Assembly: GCA_027295745.1 (NCBI GenBank)
Contig: JAPUKI010000096.1
Location: 1-6,692 of the forward strand
Reading direction: 5' to 3'
DNA from: Acidobacteriota bacterium
GTDB taxonomy: Bacteria; Acidobacteriota; UBA6911; RPQK01; JADFOI01
DNA length: 6,692 nucleotides
A model generated the notes under the pieces. It did not search any database. It was not told the DNA's origin and saw only the letters and a program-made list of their open reading frames with translations. Below, one piece after another: positions 1-5,609 of this stretch (position 1 is the first letter of the stretch; every line of letters begins with the position of its first letter). Both the position numbers and the translations under genes were made by a program.

Positions 1-411
1 ATAATTTATCGCAATGGGCACCCGTTGCTGAATCAGAATAGCAAATTGATCACGGGAGATGATCGATACCCAGGATTCCTCGTGTGCCGTCGCCCGCGCA
101 TGAAAGAATTGGTTGGGACCCAGCACATTTTCTCCAAGAACACCAGCCGTATAGAGACCCAATATCTTCTGCCGATTCTGGGGACTGACAACTGAAATCC
201 TGACGCATCCACGATTCAGGATAAATAGTGAATCGGCAGGATCGCCTTGATCAAAAATAATTTCTCCCTTCGTGTAGATCCGGTCTCTACAAGAGGACAG
301 AACAGCATTGAGATCAGAGAGTGCCAGCCCATCCAACAGGCCACTTTGTCTCAAGTGCCAGACACGGTCTACACTCACGAGCTCCTCACATCGAACCTGT
401 GCCATGCTCAT
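1..411 (-). CDS. Cyclic-nucleotide-binding (Crp/Fnr-like) domain protein, N-terminal part
   Basis: An open frame of 137 codons runs leftward off the window with no stop, so the C-terminus is missing. Residues about 20-137 look like a cNMP-binding beta-barrel. There is a 'KGEIIFDQGDPADSLFIL' stretch (residues 48-65), a conserved glycine in 'NRGCVRI' (66-72), and a phosphate-binding-cassette pattern with Gly93-Glu94 and Arg106-Ala-Thr-Ala. Glu94 and Arg106 are the type of residues that hold the ribose and phosphate of cAMP or cGMP in this superfamily, so nucleotide binding is plausible. Whether a winged-helix DNA-binding domain follows (a transcription regulator) or another module does cannot be seen. 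The start is ATG at 411, with ATG at 405 as an alternative. An AAGGAAGG ribosome binding site lies at 416-423, giving spacers of 4 or 10 nt, so 405 may be the true start. It sits 66 bp downstream of the PiT gene on the same strand and may be co-transcribed with it. Confidence 0.85.
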   Translation of the reverse strand, partial: MSMAQVRCEELVSVDRVWHLRQSGLLDGLALSDLNAVLSSCRDRIYTKGEIIFDQGDPADSLFILNRGCVRISVVSPQNRQKILGLYTAGVLGENVLGPNQFFHARATAHEESWVSIISRDQFAILIQQRVPIAINY

Positions 412-415
412 AAAA

Positions 416-423
416 CCTTCCTT
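416..423 (-). promoter_or_regulatory. Ribosome binding site of the Crp/Fnr-like gene
   Basis: The leftward strand reads AAGGAAGG here. It is 4 nt from ATG 411 and 10 nt from ATG 405. The longer spacing is more usual, so the second ATG (protein starting Met-Ala-Gln) is a credible start. Confidence 0.55.
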
Positions 424-477
424 TCAACTAATAGAAATGTCAAAAGGAGAGGTTTTTATTCCAAAATTATGGCCCCC

Positions 478-1452
478 TTACGTCATGGAGAAGGACATGA
501 GAGCCCAGCAAAGGATTCCCGCGATGGCTGCTGCCAGGGGCAACGTTACCACCCAGGAAGACACGATAGAGACAATCACGCGTTTATTTGCACGGCCTGA
601 CAAGAGCCCAATTCCAAACAAGGAACCCACACTCACGTGGGTCGTCGAAACTGGCATCCCCAGGCGAGTGGCAACAATGACCAACAGTGAGGTCACCAGA
701 TTAGCTGAGAAACCTTGACCTGGAGTCATGGAGGTGACTTTATGACTCAGGGTTTCCGCCACTCGGCGTGCTGACAACCAACCTCCCACGGCAATGAACA
801 CGGCTATCAAGCCATAGCGCGTGACTGGTAATAGAGTGCTGCTGGTGACCAAAAGAGCGGCGATTTTAGGTGTGTCATTCAGTCCCCGCGCAAACCCAAC
901 CGTGCCTGCACTCAGGTAATGAAGTTTGTCCAGTAGCTTGGCTCCCGGGACGCCCAGGACATCCCGCACCCTGTGCTGCTGTCTGAAGATTCGATAGATT
1001 CCCGCCGAGAGGATCATTGCCAGCACAGGACTGATGAACAGCGGGGCGAGGAAGGCAGTGCCCAGCTGGGAGAAAGCAACTTCTCTGGCTGCATGCACCA
1101 AACCAGCGCCCACCAGTGCTCCCGTCAAGGCATGTGTCGTTGAAACAGGAAGCCCCAGATAAGTGGCGAGCAGGACTGTGACCGCCGCACCCAGTCCGAC
1201 TGAGGCTGAGAATGCGGGGGAAGCGGCAATGGCATCGGGAACCAGGCCCCGGCCCGAAAATGTGTATAAAAGCTCCCCCGCAACCCAGGCGGCAGTCAGC
1301 GACCCGGCCAGCGTGGTCCCGCATGCCCACTTCAACGCTCGCCGGTAATCCGAGGTCTGACTTCCGAAAAGAGTGGCTACCCCTTTGAAATTGTCATTGG
1401 CTCCGTTGGCGTAGGCCAGCATGACTGCTGCCAGCAGCGATGCAATCAACAT
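478..1452 (-). CDS. Inorganic phosphate transporter, PiT family
   Basis: The 324-residue polytopic membrane protein has the internal duplication typical of PiT carriers, which import phosphate (usually as a metal-phosphate complex) with protons or sodium. The first half has 'ANGANDNFKGVATLFGS' (residues 15-31) and 'GLPVSTTHALTGALVGAG' (100-117). The second half has 'GFARGLNDTPKIAALLV' (186-202) and 'GMPVSTTHVSVGSLFGIG' (265-282). The Asn-Asp pairs and the two PVSTTH loops are the signature elements. The length fits the shorter bacterial members. Hydrophobic segments fill most of the chain, and the charged stretch at about 154-177 is probably a loop between the halves. The start is ATG at 1452, 10 nt after AAGAGAGG (1463-1470). 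No PhoU- or DUF47-type accessory gene is adjacent in the window. The neighbours are a Crp/Fnr-like gene downstream and a sugar dehydrogenase-like gene upstream. The family call is firm; low affinity and phosphate specificity are inferred from the family. Confidence 0.93.
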   Translation of the reverse strand: MLIASLLAAVMLAYANGANDNFKGVATLFGSQTSDYRRALKWACGTTLAGSLTAAWVAGELLYTFSGRGLVPDAIAASPAFSASVGLGAAVTVLLATYLGLPVSTTHALTGALVGAGLVHAAREVAFSQLGTAFLAPLFISPVLAMILSAGIYRIFRQQHRVRDVLGVPGAKLLDKLHYLSAGTVGFARGLNDTPKIAALLVTSSTLLPVTRYGLIAVFIAVGGWLSARRVAETLSHKVTSMTPGQGFSANLVTSLLVIVATRLGMPVSTTHVSVGSLFGIGLLSGRANKRVIVSIVSSWVVTLPLAAAIAGILCWALMSFSMT

Positions 1453-1492
1453 CGGTTTTCAGCCTCTCTTATATTATCCTCAGGAGACCGTT

Positions 1493-1498
1493 ATTGTA
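1493..1498 (-). promoter_or_regulatory. Candidate -10 element for the PiT gene
   Basis: The leftward strand reads TACAAT, 40 nt upstream of ATG 1452 and immediately after the 1503-1532 hairpin. No convincing -35 hexamer sits 16-18 nt upstream, because the hairpin occupies that space. The call rests on one hexamer only. Confidence 0.3.
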
Positions 1499-1502
1499 CC
1501 TT

Positions 1503-1532
1503 CACCAGGTCGTCGCTTCGGACGACTTGGTG
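1503..1532. other. 12-bp inverted repeat (stable hairpin) in the gap before the PiT gene
   Basis: CACCAGGTCGTC (1503-1514) can pair with GACGACTTGGTG (1521-1532) over 12 positions with a single G.U pair, closing the 6-nt loop GCTTCG. It lies between the stop of the sorbosone dehydrogenase-like gene (1592) and the start of the PiT gene (1452). Neither strand has a T-run after the stem, so it does not fit a standard intrinsic terminator. It could stabilise an mRNA 3' end, act as a weak terminator, or be a protein-binding palindrome next to the TACAAT at 1493-1498. Confidence 0.55.
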
Positions 1533-1591
1533 TGAGACATGTGGGTTAAGGAGAAGGCAGCGAAGGGATAGGAGTCCAGCCTCTCCTGGAG

Positions 1592-2740
1592 TCAGGGTTC
1601 GTAGAAAATCCGGTAAATGGCTCCGGCCTGGTTGTCCGAGACCAGCAAAGCGCCATCGGGCATGATCAGCACATCCACGGGTCGGCCCCAGGGCTGGCCG
1701 CCTTGTAACCATCCTTCTGCGAAAACTTCGTATCCCGTCACTTGACCCTTCTCCAGGCGAACCAGGCTGATGCGGTAACCTAAAGGTTCGGTTCGATTCC
1801 AGGAACCGTGTTCGGCGATAAGGATCTGATTCCGGTACTCCTCTGGAAACATGCTCCCAGTGTAAAAACGCATGCCGATGGCGGCCACGTGGGGACCCAG
1901 TTTGCGGGCAGGAGGAGTGAATTCCGCGCAGCTCCGCAGCTGGCCAAATTCGGGATCGGGGAGATCCCCTCCATGACAGTAAGGAAAACCAAAGTGGAGT
2001 CCAGCCCGTGTCGCATGGTTTAACTCATCAGGTGGGCCATCATCGCCTAACCAGTCGCGGCCGTTATCGGTAAACCAAATCTCGCGGGTTTCAGGATGCC
2101 AGTCAAAGCCCACAGTATTTCGAATGCCGCGAGCAAAAACCTCCATTCCGGTTCCGTCGGGCCGCATGCGCAGCAAAGAGGCATAGCGTTCATCTTCAGG
2201 CCGACAAGCGTTGCAAGGTGCGCCCACCGGAATATAGAGCCAACCGTCGGGTCCGAAGGCGATGAACCTCCAACTGTGACGTCGATCCTTGGGCAAGTTG
2301 TCCTTGATCAGCACAGGCTGGGAGGGACTCCGAAGGTGGGATTCAATGTTATCGTAACGCCACACGCGGTGGGTTTCCGCTACGTAAAGATCCCCTTCCC
2401 GAAAAGCAACTCCATTGGGAGTGTTCAGTCCACTGGCCAGGGTCAGGACCTCCTCCCCCTTCTGGTCTCCGTCTCGATCCAAAACGGCATACACGGCACC
2501 TTCCCCACGTGAGCCCACAAAGAGGGTGCCATTGGAGCCCAGCGTCAGGGAGCGAGCACCGGGGACGCCCCGGGCGTAAATGCTGATATGAAAGCCCGGC
2601 GGAAGTTTAATCAGGTCCAGTCGAAGCTCCTGACCCGAGCTCTCTGGAGCTTGGGCCATCAGCATCGAACCCAAAAAGAGTCCAGCCCAGGCCCTCAGAC
2701 AGTTCTTGATGAGAAAACTCTCTTGGTGTTTGCTTCTCAT
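1592..2740 (-). CDS. Exported PQQ-dependent sugar dehydrogenase (sorbosone dehydrogenase-like beta-propeller)
   Basis: The 382-residue protein belongs to the soluble glucose/L-sorbosone dehydrogenase beta-propeller family, which oxidises sugars or aldose-type carbonyls with PQQ in the periplasm. The N-terminus has basic residues, a hydrophobic core at about 16-29 and a likely cleavage after 'MAQA' (28-31), so it is probably exported. Blade repeats are visible as 'GTLFVGSRGEGAVYAVLDRD' (71-90), 'RFIAFGPDGWLYIPVGAP' (158-175) and 'PDGALLVSDNQAGAIYRI' (361-378). Family hallmarks are His155 just before the FGPDG strand, the Cys176-Asn-Ala-Cys179 motif, 'RGIRNTVGFDWHP' (204-216), 'WFTDNGRDWLGDD' (222-234) and 'AEHGSWNR' (309-316). 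The start is ATG at 2740, 9 nt after AAGGGGAG (2750-2757). The gap to the DUF2911-like gene upstream is only 20 bp and the ribosome binding site fills it, indicating one operon. The substrate cannot be told from sequence, and some relatives are annotated without proven PQQ dependence. Confidence 0.88.
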   Translation of the reverse strand: MRSKHQESFLIKNCLRAWAGLFLGSMLMAQAPESSGQELRLDLIKLPPGFHISIYARGVPGARSLTLGSNGTLFVGSRGEGAVYAVLDRDGDQKGEEVLTLASGLNTPNGVAFREGDLYVAETHRVWRYDNIESHLRSPSQPVLIKDNLPKDRRHSWRFIAFGPDGWLYIPVGAPCNACRPEDERYASLLRMRPDGTGMEVFARGIRNTVGFDWHPETREIWFTDNGRDWLGDDGPPDELNHATRAGLHFGFPYCHGGDLPDPEFGQLRSCAEFTPPARKLGPHVAAIGMRFYTGSMFPEEYRNQILIAEHGSWNRTEPLGYRISLVRLEKGQVTGYEVFAEGWLQGGQPWGRPVDVLIMPDGALLVSDNQAGAIYRIFYEP

Positions 2741-2760
2741 AGCTGTGGTCTCCCCTTGAA

Positions 2761-3258
2761 CTACCGCAGTTCTGCCGCCAGAAAGAGGGTGCCAAGATGA
2801 AAGGTGAGCACCACCTTTCCCTCGAACCGACCCGTCCCTGGACTGAAGTCGATCACCAGATGGTCGGAGCTGCCATTGGAGTCAGAGAACAGGGTATCCA
2901 GCGGAATGAGTCTGGGCGTCACGGCAACTTCTCTCTGACGCAGCCGGCCCGGATGCAAAGCCAGGGTCCAATCGCCTGGACCGTTCTTGATGAGACCGAT
3001 GGTGTACCTCCCGCTGGGGATATGAGTCGCTCCCGACTTCACGTCTTCCGACAGGCTAAGAATCGGTGCCCACGGGTTTATGAACCTGCCGACCGGACTG
3101 GCTTCGGGGTCAATCTCACGGGCCGACGCAGTTTGGTAGCTAACACTCACCTCGACGGGTCCGTGGAGAGTGGTTGTGATCGTTTTATTCAGATGCGGAT
3201 GGGCTGTCTGAGCAGCGGTACCCGTCAGGAACAGTCCAAGAACAAGCAACTTTTTCAT
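2761..3258 (-). CDS. Exported DUF2911-like protein
   Basis: The 165-residue protein begins with a clear Sec signal peptide: Met-Lys-Lys, a hydrophobic core at 4-15, and possible cleavage near Ala15-Ala16. The mature part resembles DUF2911, a family of small exported beta-rich proteins with no established function. The resemblance rests on a 'VEVSVSYQTASAR' opening strand (35-47), then 'HIPSGRYTIGLI' (79-90) and 'GPGDWTLALHPG' (93-104), matching the family's 'lpaGtYsl...W.l.fn' core. The usual 'WRtGaNeaT' segment is replaced by 'INPWAPILSLSEDVKSGATH' (60-79), so it is a divergent member. The start ATG at 3258 follows AAGG about 8 nt upstream. It is the first gene of the leftward array and sits 20 bp before the sorbosone dehydrogenase-like gene, so the two are probably made together outside the cytoplasm. 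A role for it in dehydrogenase function is only a guess from position. Confidence 0.68.
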   Translation of the reverse strand: MKKLLVLGLFLTGTAAQTAHPHLNKTITTTLHGPVEVSVSYQTASAREIDPEASPVGRFINPWAPILSLSEDVKSGATHIPSGRYTIGLIKNGPGDWTLALHPGRLRQREVAVTPRLIPLDTLFSDSNGSSDHLVIDFSPGTGRFEGKVVLTFHLGTLFLAAELR

Positions 3259-3388
3259 TCTCTCTACCTTATATAAGAAGTCTTCCAGTAGATCCTAATT
3301 TTTCCAATCGCTAAAGGCAATAAATTTCACAACGAGCCCGCCTGGCAAAACCATCGCGGTGGGCCGCAAGTGCGCTACAATACGAGTA
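3259..3388. promoter_or_regulatory. Divergent intergenic promoter region
   Basis: This 130-bp gap separates divergently transcribed genes and must hold promoters for both. Leftward, the palindromic TTATATAA (3269-3276) could be a -10 for the DUF2911-like gene, with TTAGGA 17 nt upstream as a poor -35. Its implied transcript would have only a few bases of leader, so the real promoter may lie further back. Rightward, TACAAT (3376-3381) precedes the OmpA-protein start. The small inverted repeat GCGG-TGGG-CCGC near 3356-3367 could be an operator half, but it is short. Confidence 0.5.
3376..3381 (+). promoter_or_regulatory. Candidate -10 element placing transcription start at the OmpA-protein ATG
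   Basis: TACAAT ends 7 nt before the A of ATG 3389. Bacterial transcripts usually begin 6-8 nt after the -10, which would put the first RNA base on or beside the start codon. No Shine-Dalgarno-like sequence precedes this ATG, which fits a leaderless mRNA. No good -35 is visible 16-18 nt upstream. Confidence 0.4.
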
Positions 3389-4348
3389 ATGCCCTCTTCC
3401 AGTGACGCCCCCGAATCACCCAGAGAGCCCGCTTCAGAGAAAACCAGAGGTTTCTCTCTCTTGGGTAATTTGCTGCTGATGGTATGTGGGCTAACCGTCC
3501 TGGGAATCATGGGATACCTCTTTTTGAACCGTCTCACAGAGCTCAACCAGCAGGTTGCCGGTCTCAGCCAGCAAGTGGAAGGAACGATCAAGGAGCTCCA
3601 AGTCGTGGCCGAGAAAGCGGAAGCCTCCAGCACACAAGCAACCCGGGCCGAAGAGAGGGCCCTGGAGGCAGCTCGCGGCAGGGTTCAGGCAGAGGCGGAA
3701 CAAGCGGCAGCCAAGAAAACAGCTGAGCAGGCTCGAGAGGAAGCCCAGAGAGCACAACAGGAGGCTGAGCTGGCTCAGGAAGAGACACAAGTCGCCCAGG
3801 AAGAAGCCAGGTTGGCCCGGGAAGAAGCCAGGTTGGCCCAGCAGGAAGCAAGGCTTGCCCAAGAGGAAGCCGAGCGCATTCGCAGGGAGCGAGAAGATGA
3901 ACTGAACCGCTTGCAGACGGCTTTGAATCGGATTGGAGAAACCCGTAGAACCGCTCTGGGACTGGTCATGACTCTGGGAAGTGACTCCATGCAGTTCGAG
4001 TTCGACCAGGCAACTCTCAGACCGGAGAATCGGGAACTGCTGAGTAAAATCGTCGGTATTTTGCTGACCTCCAAGAATTATGGGATCTACGTGTATGGTC
4101 ACACCGACAACATCGGTTCTGAGGAATACAACCTGGAGCTCTCCAAAAGGCGTGCCCAGAGTGTCCGAGACTACCTGGCTGAGAGCGGCATTGCCCCGGA
4201 GATCATCACCACCGAGGGCTTCGGCAAGTCCAGACCGCTGGTGCCAGAACGCAGCGAAAAGGCGCGAGCAAAGAATCGGCGAGTCGAAATCGGCATCGTT
4301 GACACGGTCATCACCTTCCAGAAATCCATTGCTCCTGGAGAAGAGTAA
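3389..4348 (+). CDS. Inner-membrane-anchored coiled-coil protein with C-terminal OmpA peptidoglycan-binding domain
   Basis: The 319-residue protein has three parts. A short Pro/Ser/Glu-rich N-terminus (1-21) leads into one transmembrane helix (about 22-46, 'FSLLGNLLLMVCGLTVLGIM'), placing the rest in the periplasm. A long alpha-helical coiled coil (about 48-185) is rich in Ala, Glu, Gln and Arg and includes consecutive heptads of the type AQEEARL. The C-terminus is an OmpA-like domain: 'MQFEFDQATL' (201-210), 'YGHTDNIGS' (236-244), 'LSKRRAQSVRDYL' and 'KNRRVEI' (295-301). Asp240 and Arg298 match the Asp and Arg that hold diaminopimelate in peptidoglycan in this family. The likely role is linking inner membrane and cell wall across a helical spacer. 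A stator- or Pal-like function is possible but unproven. ATG 3389 is chosen over the in-frame GTG at 3359, which would precede the -10-like TACAAT and has no ribosome binding site. The gene stands 77 bp before the DAHP synthase gene. Confidence 0.9.
   Translation: MPSSSDAPESPREPASEKTRGFSLLGNLLLMVCGLTVLGIMGYLFLNRLTELNQQVAGLSQQVEGTIKELQVVAEKAEASSTQATRAEERALEAARGRVQAEAEQAAAKKTAEQAREEAQRAQQEAELAQEETQVAQEEARLAREEARLAQQEARLAQEEAERIRREREDELNRLQTALNRIGETRRTALGLVMTLGSDSMQFEFDQATLRPENRELLSKIVGILLTSKNYGIYVYGHTDNIGSEEYNLELSKRRAQSVRDYLAESGIAPEIITTEGFGKSRPLVPERSEKARAKNRRVEIGIVDTVITFQKSIAPGEE
3710..3877 (+). repeat. Tandem 21-bp repeats encoding coiled-coil heptads
   Basis: Eight consecutive 21-bp units within the OmpA-domain gene each encode one heptad: AKKTAEQ, AREEAQR, AQQEAEL, AQEETQV, AQEEARL, AREEARL, AQQEARL, AQEEAER. 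The units at 3794-3814 and 3815-3835 differ at a single base (a at 3798 versus g at 3819). The next unit (3836-3856) differs by a few more and the outer units are more diverged. The gradient suggests growth by tandem duplication of a heptad-sized unit. Confidence 0.85.
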
Positions 4349-4397
4349 AGACCCCAGGTTTTCCTCCACTCCTCGATGAGAGCTCTCTCGTCGCCCA

Positions 4398-4406
4398 TGC
4401 TATACT
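4398..4406 (+). promoter_or_regulatory. Candidate extended -10 promoter for the DAHP synthase gene
   Basis: TGCTATACT is an extended -10 (TGn followed by TATACT, 5 of 6 consensus bases). No clear -35 hexamer is visible upstream, as expected when an extended -10 is used. The predicted start near 4413 would give a very short leader that trims the front of the AAAGGAG site at 4411-4417, so either the start lies a little earlier or the leader is minimal. Confidence 0.45.
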
Positions 4407-4410
4407 CCCC

Positions 4411-4417
4411 AAAGGAG
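4411..4417 (+). promoter_or_regulatory. Ribosome binding site of the DAHP synthase gene
   Basis: AAAGGAG lies 8 nt before ATG 4426, an ideal distance. It fixes this start, which also matches the N-terminus expected for the family. Confidence 0.8.
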
Positions 4418-4425
4418 ATTTCAAC

Positions 4426-5442
4426 ATGATCATCGTGATGCAGGCCGGGGCTTCGCGCCAAGAAATTGAGCATGTCATGGATCGGATCAAGGACCTGGGC
4501 TACGATCCTCATCCGATTCATGGAGTCGAACGCACTGTCATCGGGGCCATTGGAGACGAACGCGGCAAGCTTCTTCTGGAACAACTGGTGAGCGTCGAGG
4601 GAGTGGAAAACGTCATCCCTATCCTCAAGCCCTTCAAGCTGGCCTCCCGAGAGATGCGCAGTGAACCGACAGTTATCGAGGTCAGCAATGTTCAAATAGG
4701 CAATGGCGGCTTCGCCTTGATTGCAGGCCCCTGCTCGGTGGAGAGCGAAAAGCAGATCATTGAAGCTGCCCGGGCAGTCAAAAAGTCGGGGGCCAACATG
4801 CTGCGGGGAGGAGCCTTTAAACCGAGAACCTCACCCTATAGCTTTCAGGGACTCGAGAAGGAAGGCTTAGAGCTCCTGGCCAAGGCTCGCCAGGAAACGG
4901 GACTCCCGATTGTCACGGAGATCCTCTCTCCGGAAAATGTGGAACTGGTGGCGGAATACGCTGATGTGATGCAGGTGGGGGCCCGCAATATGCAAAACTT
5001 TGCCCTGCTCAAGAAGCTGGGAAAAGTCAAATGCCCCATACTCCTCAAACGGGGCATGATGTGTACTATAAAGGAAACACTGATGTCCGCAGAATATATC
5101 TTAAGCAGCGGTAATCCCTCTGTCATTTTGTGTGAACGGGGAATTCGCAGTTTTGAGGACTCCATGCGTAACACTCTGGATCTGTCGGCTGTTGCCCTGA
5201 TCCAACAGTGGTCCCATCTACCGATTATTGTGGATCCCACCCACGGAACCGGAGTGAAATCACTCATTGCGCCCATGTGTAAAGCAGCCATTGCCGCGGG
5301 AGCAGATGGAGTCATGGTGGAGGTGCATCCCAGCCCCGAAACAGCACTCTCCGATGGCTTTCAGGCCCTTGTGCCAGACGAGTTCCAAGAGCTTGCAGAG
5401 GCTATTCGCCCCTATCTGGAGTTGGAAGGGAAAACCTTGTAG
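4426..5442 (+). CDS. aroF: 3-deoxy-7-phosphoheptulonate (DAHP) synthase with N-terminal regulatory domain
   Basis: The enzyme condenses phosphoenolpyruvate and erythrose 4-phosphate to DAHP, the first committed step of the shikimate pathway, in the cytoplasm. At 338 residues it has the same layout as the Thermotoga maritima type I-beta enzyme as I remember it. Residues 1 to about 75 form a ferredoxin-like (ACT-like) domain ('ERTVIGAIGDER', 'ILKPFKLASRE') that confers feedback inhibition in such relatives, followed by a TIM-barrel. Active-site motifs are AGPCSVE (100-106), RGGAFKPRTSPYSFQG (127-142), GARNMQNF (185-192) and LLKRG (206-210). The metal ligands of the family are all present: Cys103, His273, Glu299 and Asp310. 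The start is supported by AAAGGAG 8 nt upstream. No other aromatic-pathway gene lies in the window. Aromatic amino acid inhibition is inferred from the N-terminal domain, not shown. Confidence 0.96.
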   Translation: MIIVMQAGASRQEIEHVMDRIKDLGYDPHPIHGVERTVIGAIGDERGKLLLEQLVSVEGVENVIPILKPFKLASREMRSEPTVIEVSNVQIGNGGFALIAGPCSVESEKQIIEAARAVKKSGANMLRGGAFKPRTSPYSFQGLEKEGLELLAKARQETGLPIVTEILSPENVELVAEYADVMQVGARNMQNFALLKKLGKVKCPILLKRGMMCTIKETLMSAEYILSSGNPSVILCERGIRSFEDSMRNTLDLSAVALIQQWSHLPIIVDPTHGTGVKSLIAPMCKAAIAAGADGVMVEVHPSPETALSDGFQALVPDEFQELAEAIRPYLELEGKTL

Positions 5443-5520
5443 CAGCGGAAGGTTGCCGTCCTTTAGCCCGCACTTCTCACACTCCTGAAAAATGGTCCTC
5501 ACCTGCACGGCATGATCCAA

Positions 5521-5541
5521 TTCCGTGCCGTTGACACGGAA
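5521..5541. promoter_or_regulatory. Inverted repeat overlapping a TTGACA -35-like hexamer upstream of the hydrolase gene
   Basis: TTCCGTG (5521-5527) and CACGGAA (5535-5541) form a perfect 7-bp inverted repeat around a 7-nt centre. A consensus TTGACA lies at 5531-5536, inside the repeat. Seventeen nt further on is TAAGTT (5554-5559), a poor -10; GATAAG at 5552-5557 is a better hexamer but at 15-nt spacing. The arrangement could be a promoter with an operator over its -35, or a chance hairpin. There is no T-run, so it is not an intrinsic terminator. The rest of the 167-bp gap (5443-5609) shows nothing else I can support apart from the ribosome binding site. Confidence 0.35.
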
Positions 5542-5595
5542 CCCTGGAGCGGATAAGTTTCCTAGAGATCTTCTATTAAAAGTGGCAAATCCGAA

Positions 5596-5601
5596 AGGAG
5601 G
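5596..5601 (+). promoter_or_regulatory. Ribosome binding site deciding a GTG start
   Basis: AGGAGG, the perfect anti-16S complement, ends 8 nt before GTG 5610. The next in-frame start, ATG 5625, is 23 nt away and too far, so the GTG is preferred. Confidence 0.85.
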
Positions 5602-5609
5602 AGACCACC

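Noticed and set aside
1575..1590. Small inverted repeat TCCAG-n6-CTGGA just after the stop of the sorbosone dehydrogenase-like gene
   Set aside because: The stem is only 5 bp and no T-run follows on either strand, so it is not a supportable terminator.
1491..1712. Short open frame overlapping the end of the sorbosone dehydrogenase-like gene and the following gap
   Set aside because: It is out of frame with the real gene over most of its length, has no recognisable domain and no good ribosome binding site.
3359..3388. GTG at 3359 as start of the OmpA-domain protein
   Set aside because: It has no ribosome binding site, and the extension (GRKCATIRV) spans the TACAAT promoter candidate and does not look like part of the domain. 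ATG 3389 is preferred.
3710..3877. Possible CRISPR-like or satellite repeat array
   Set aside because: The 21-bp units are directly abutting with no spacers and keep the reading frame of a coiled coil, so they are coding repeats.
3491..4369. A long (292-codon) open frame opposite the OmpA-domain gene
   Set aside because: It lies antisense to a gene with clear domain motifs. Its Leu/Gly/Phe/Pro-rich repeats simply mirror the 21-bp coiled-coil repeats, and it has no recognisable domain.
5432..5460. AACCTT...AAGGTT hairpin at the end of the DAHP synthase gene
   Set aside because: The 6-bp stem has a 10-nt loop and no T-run; too weak to call a terminator.
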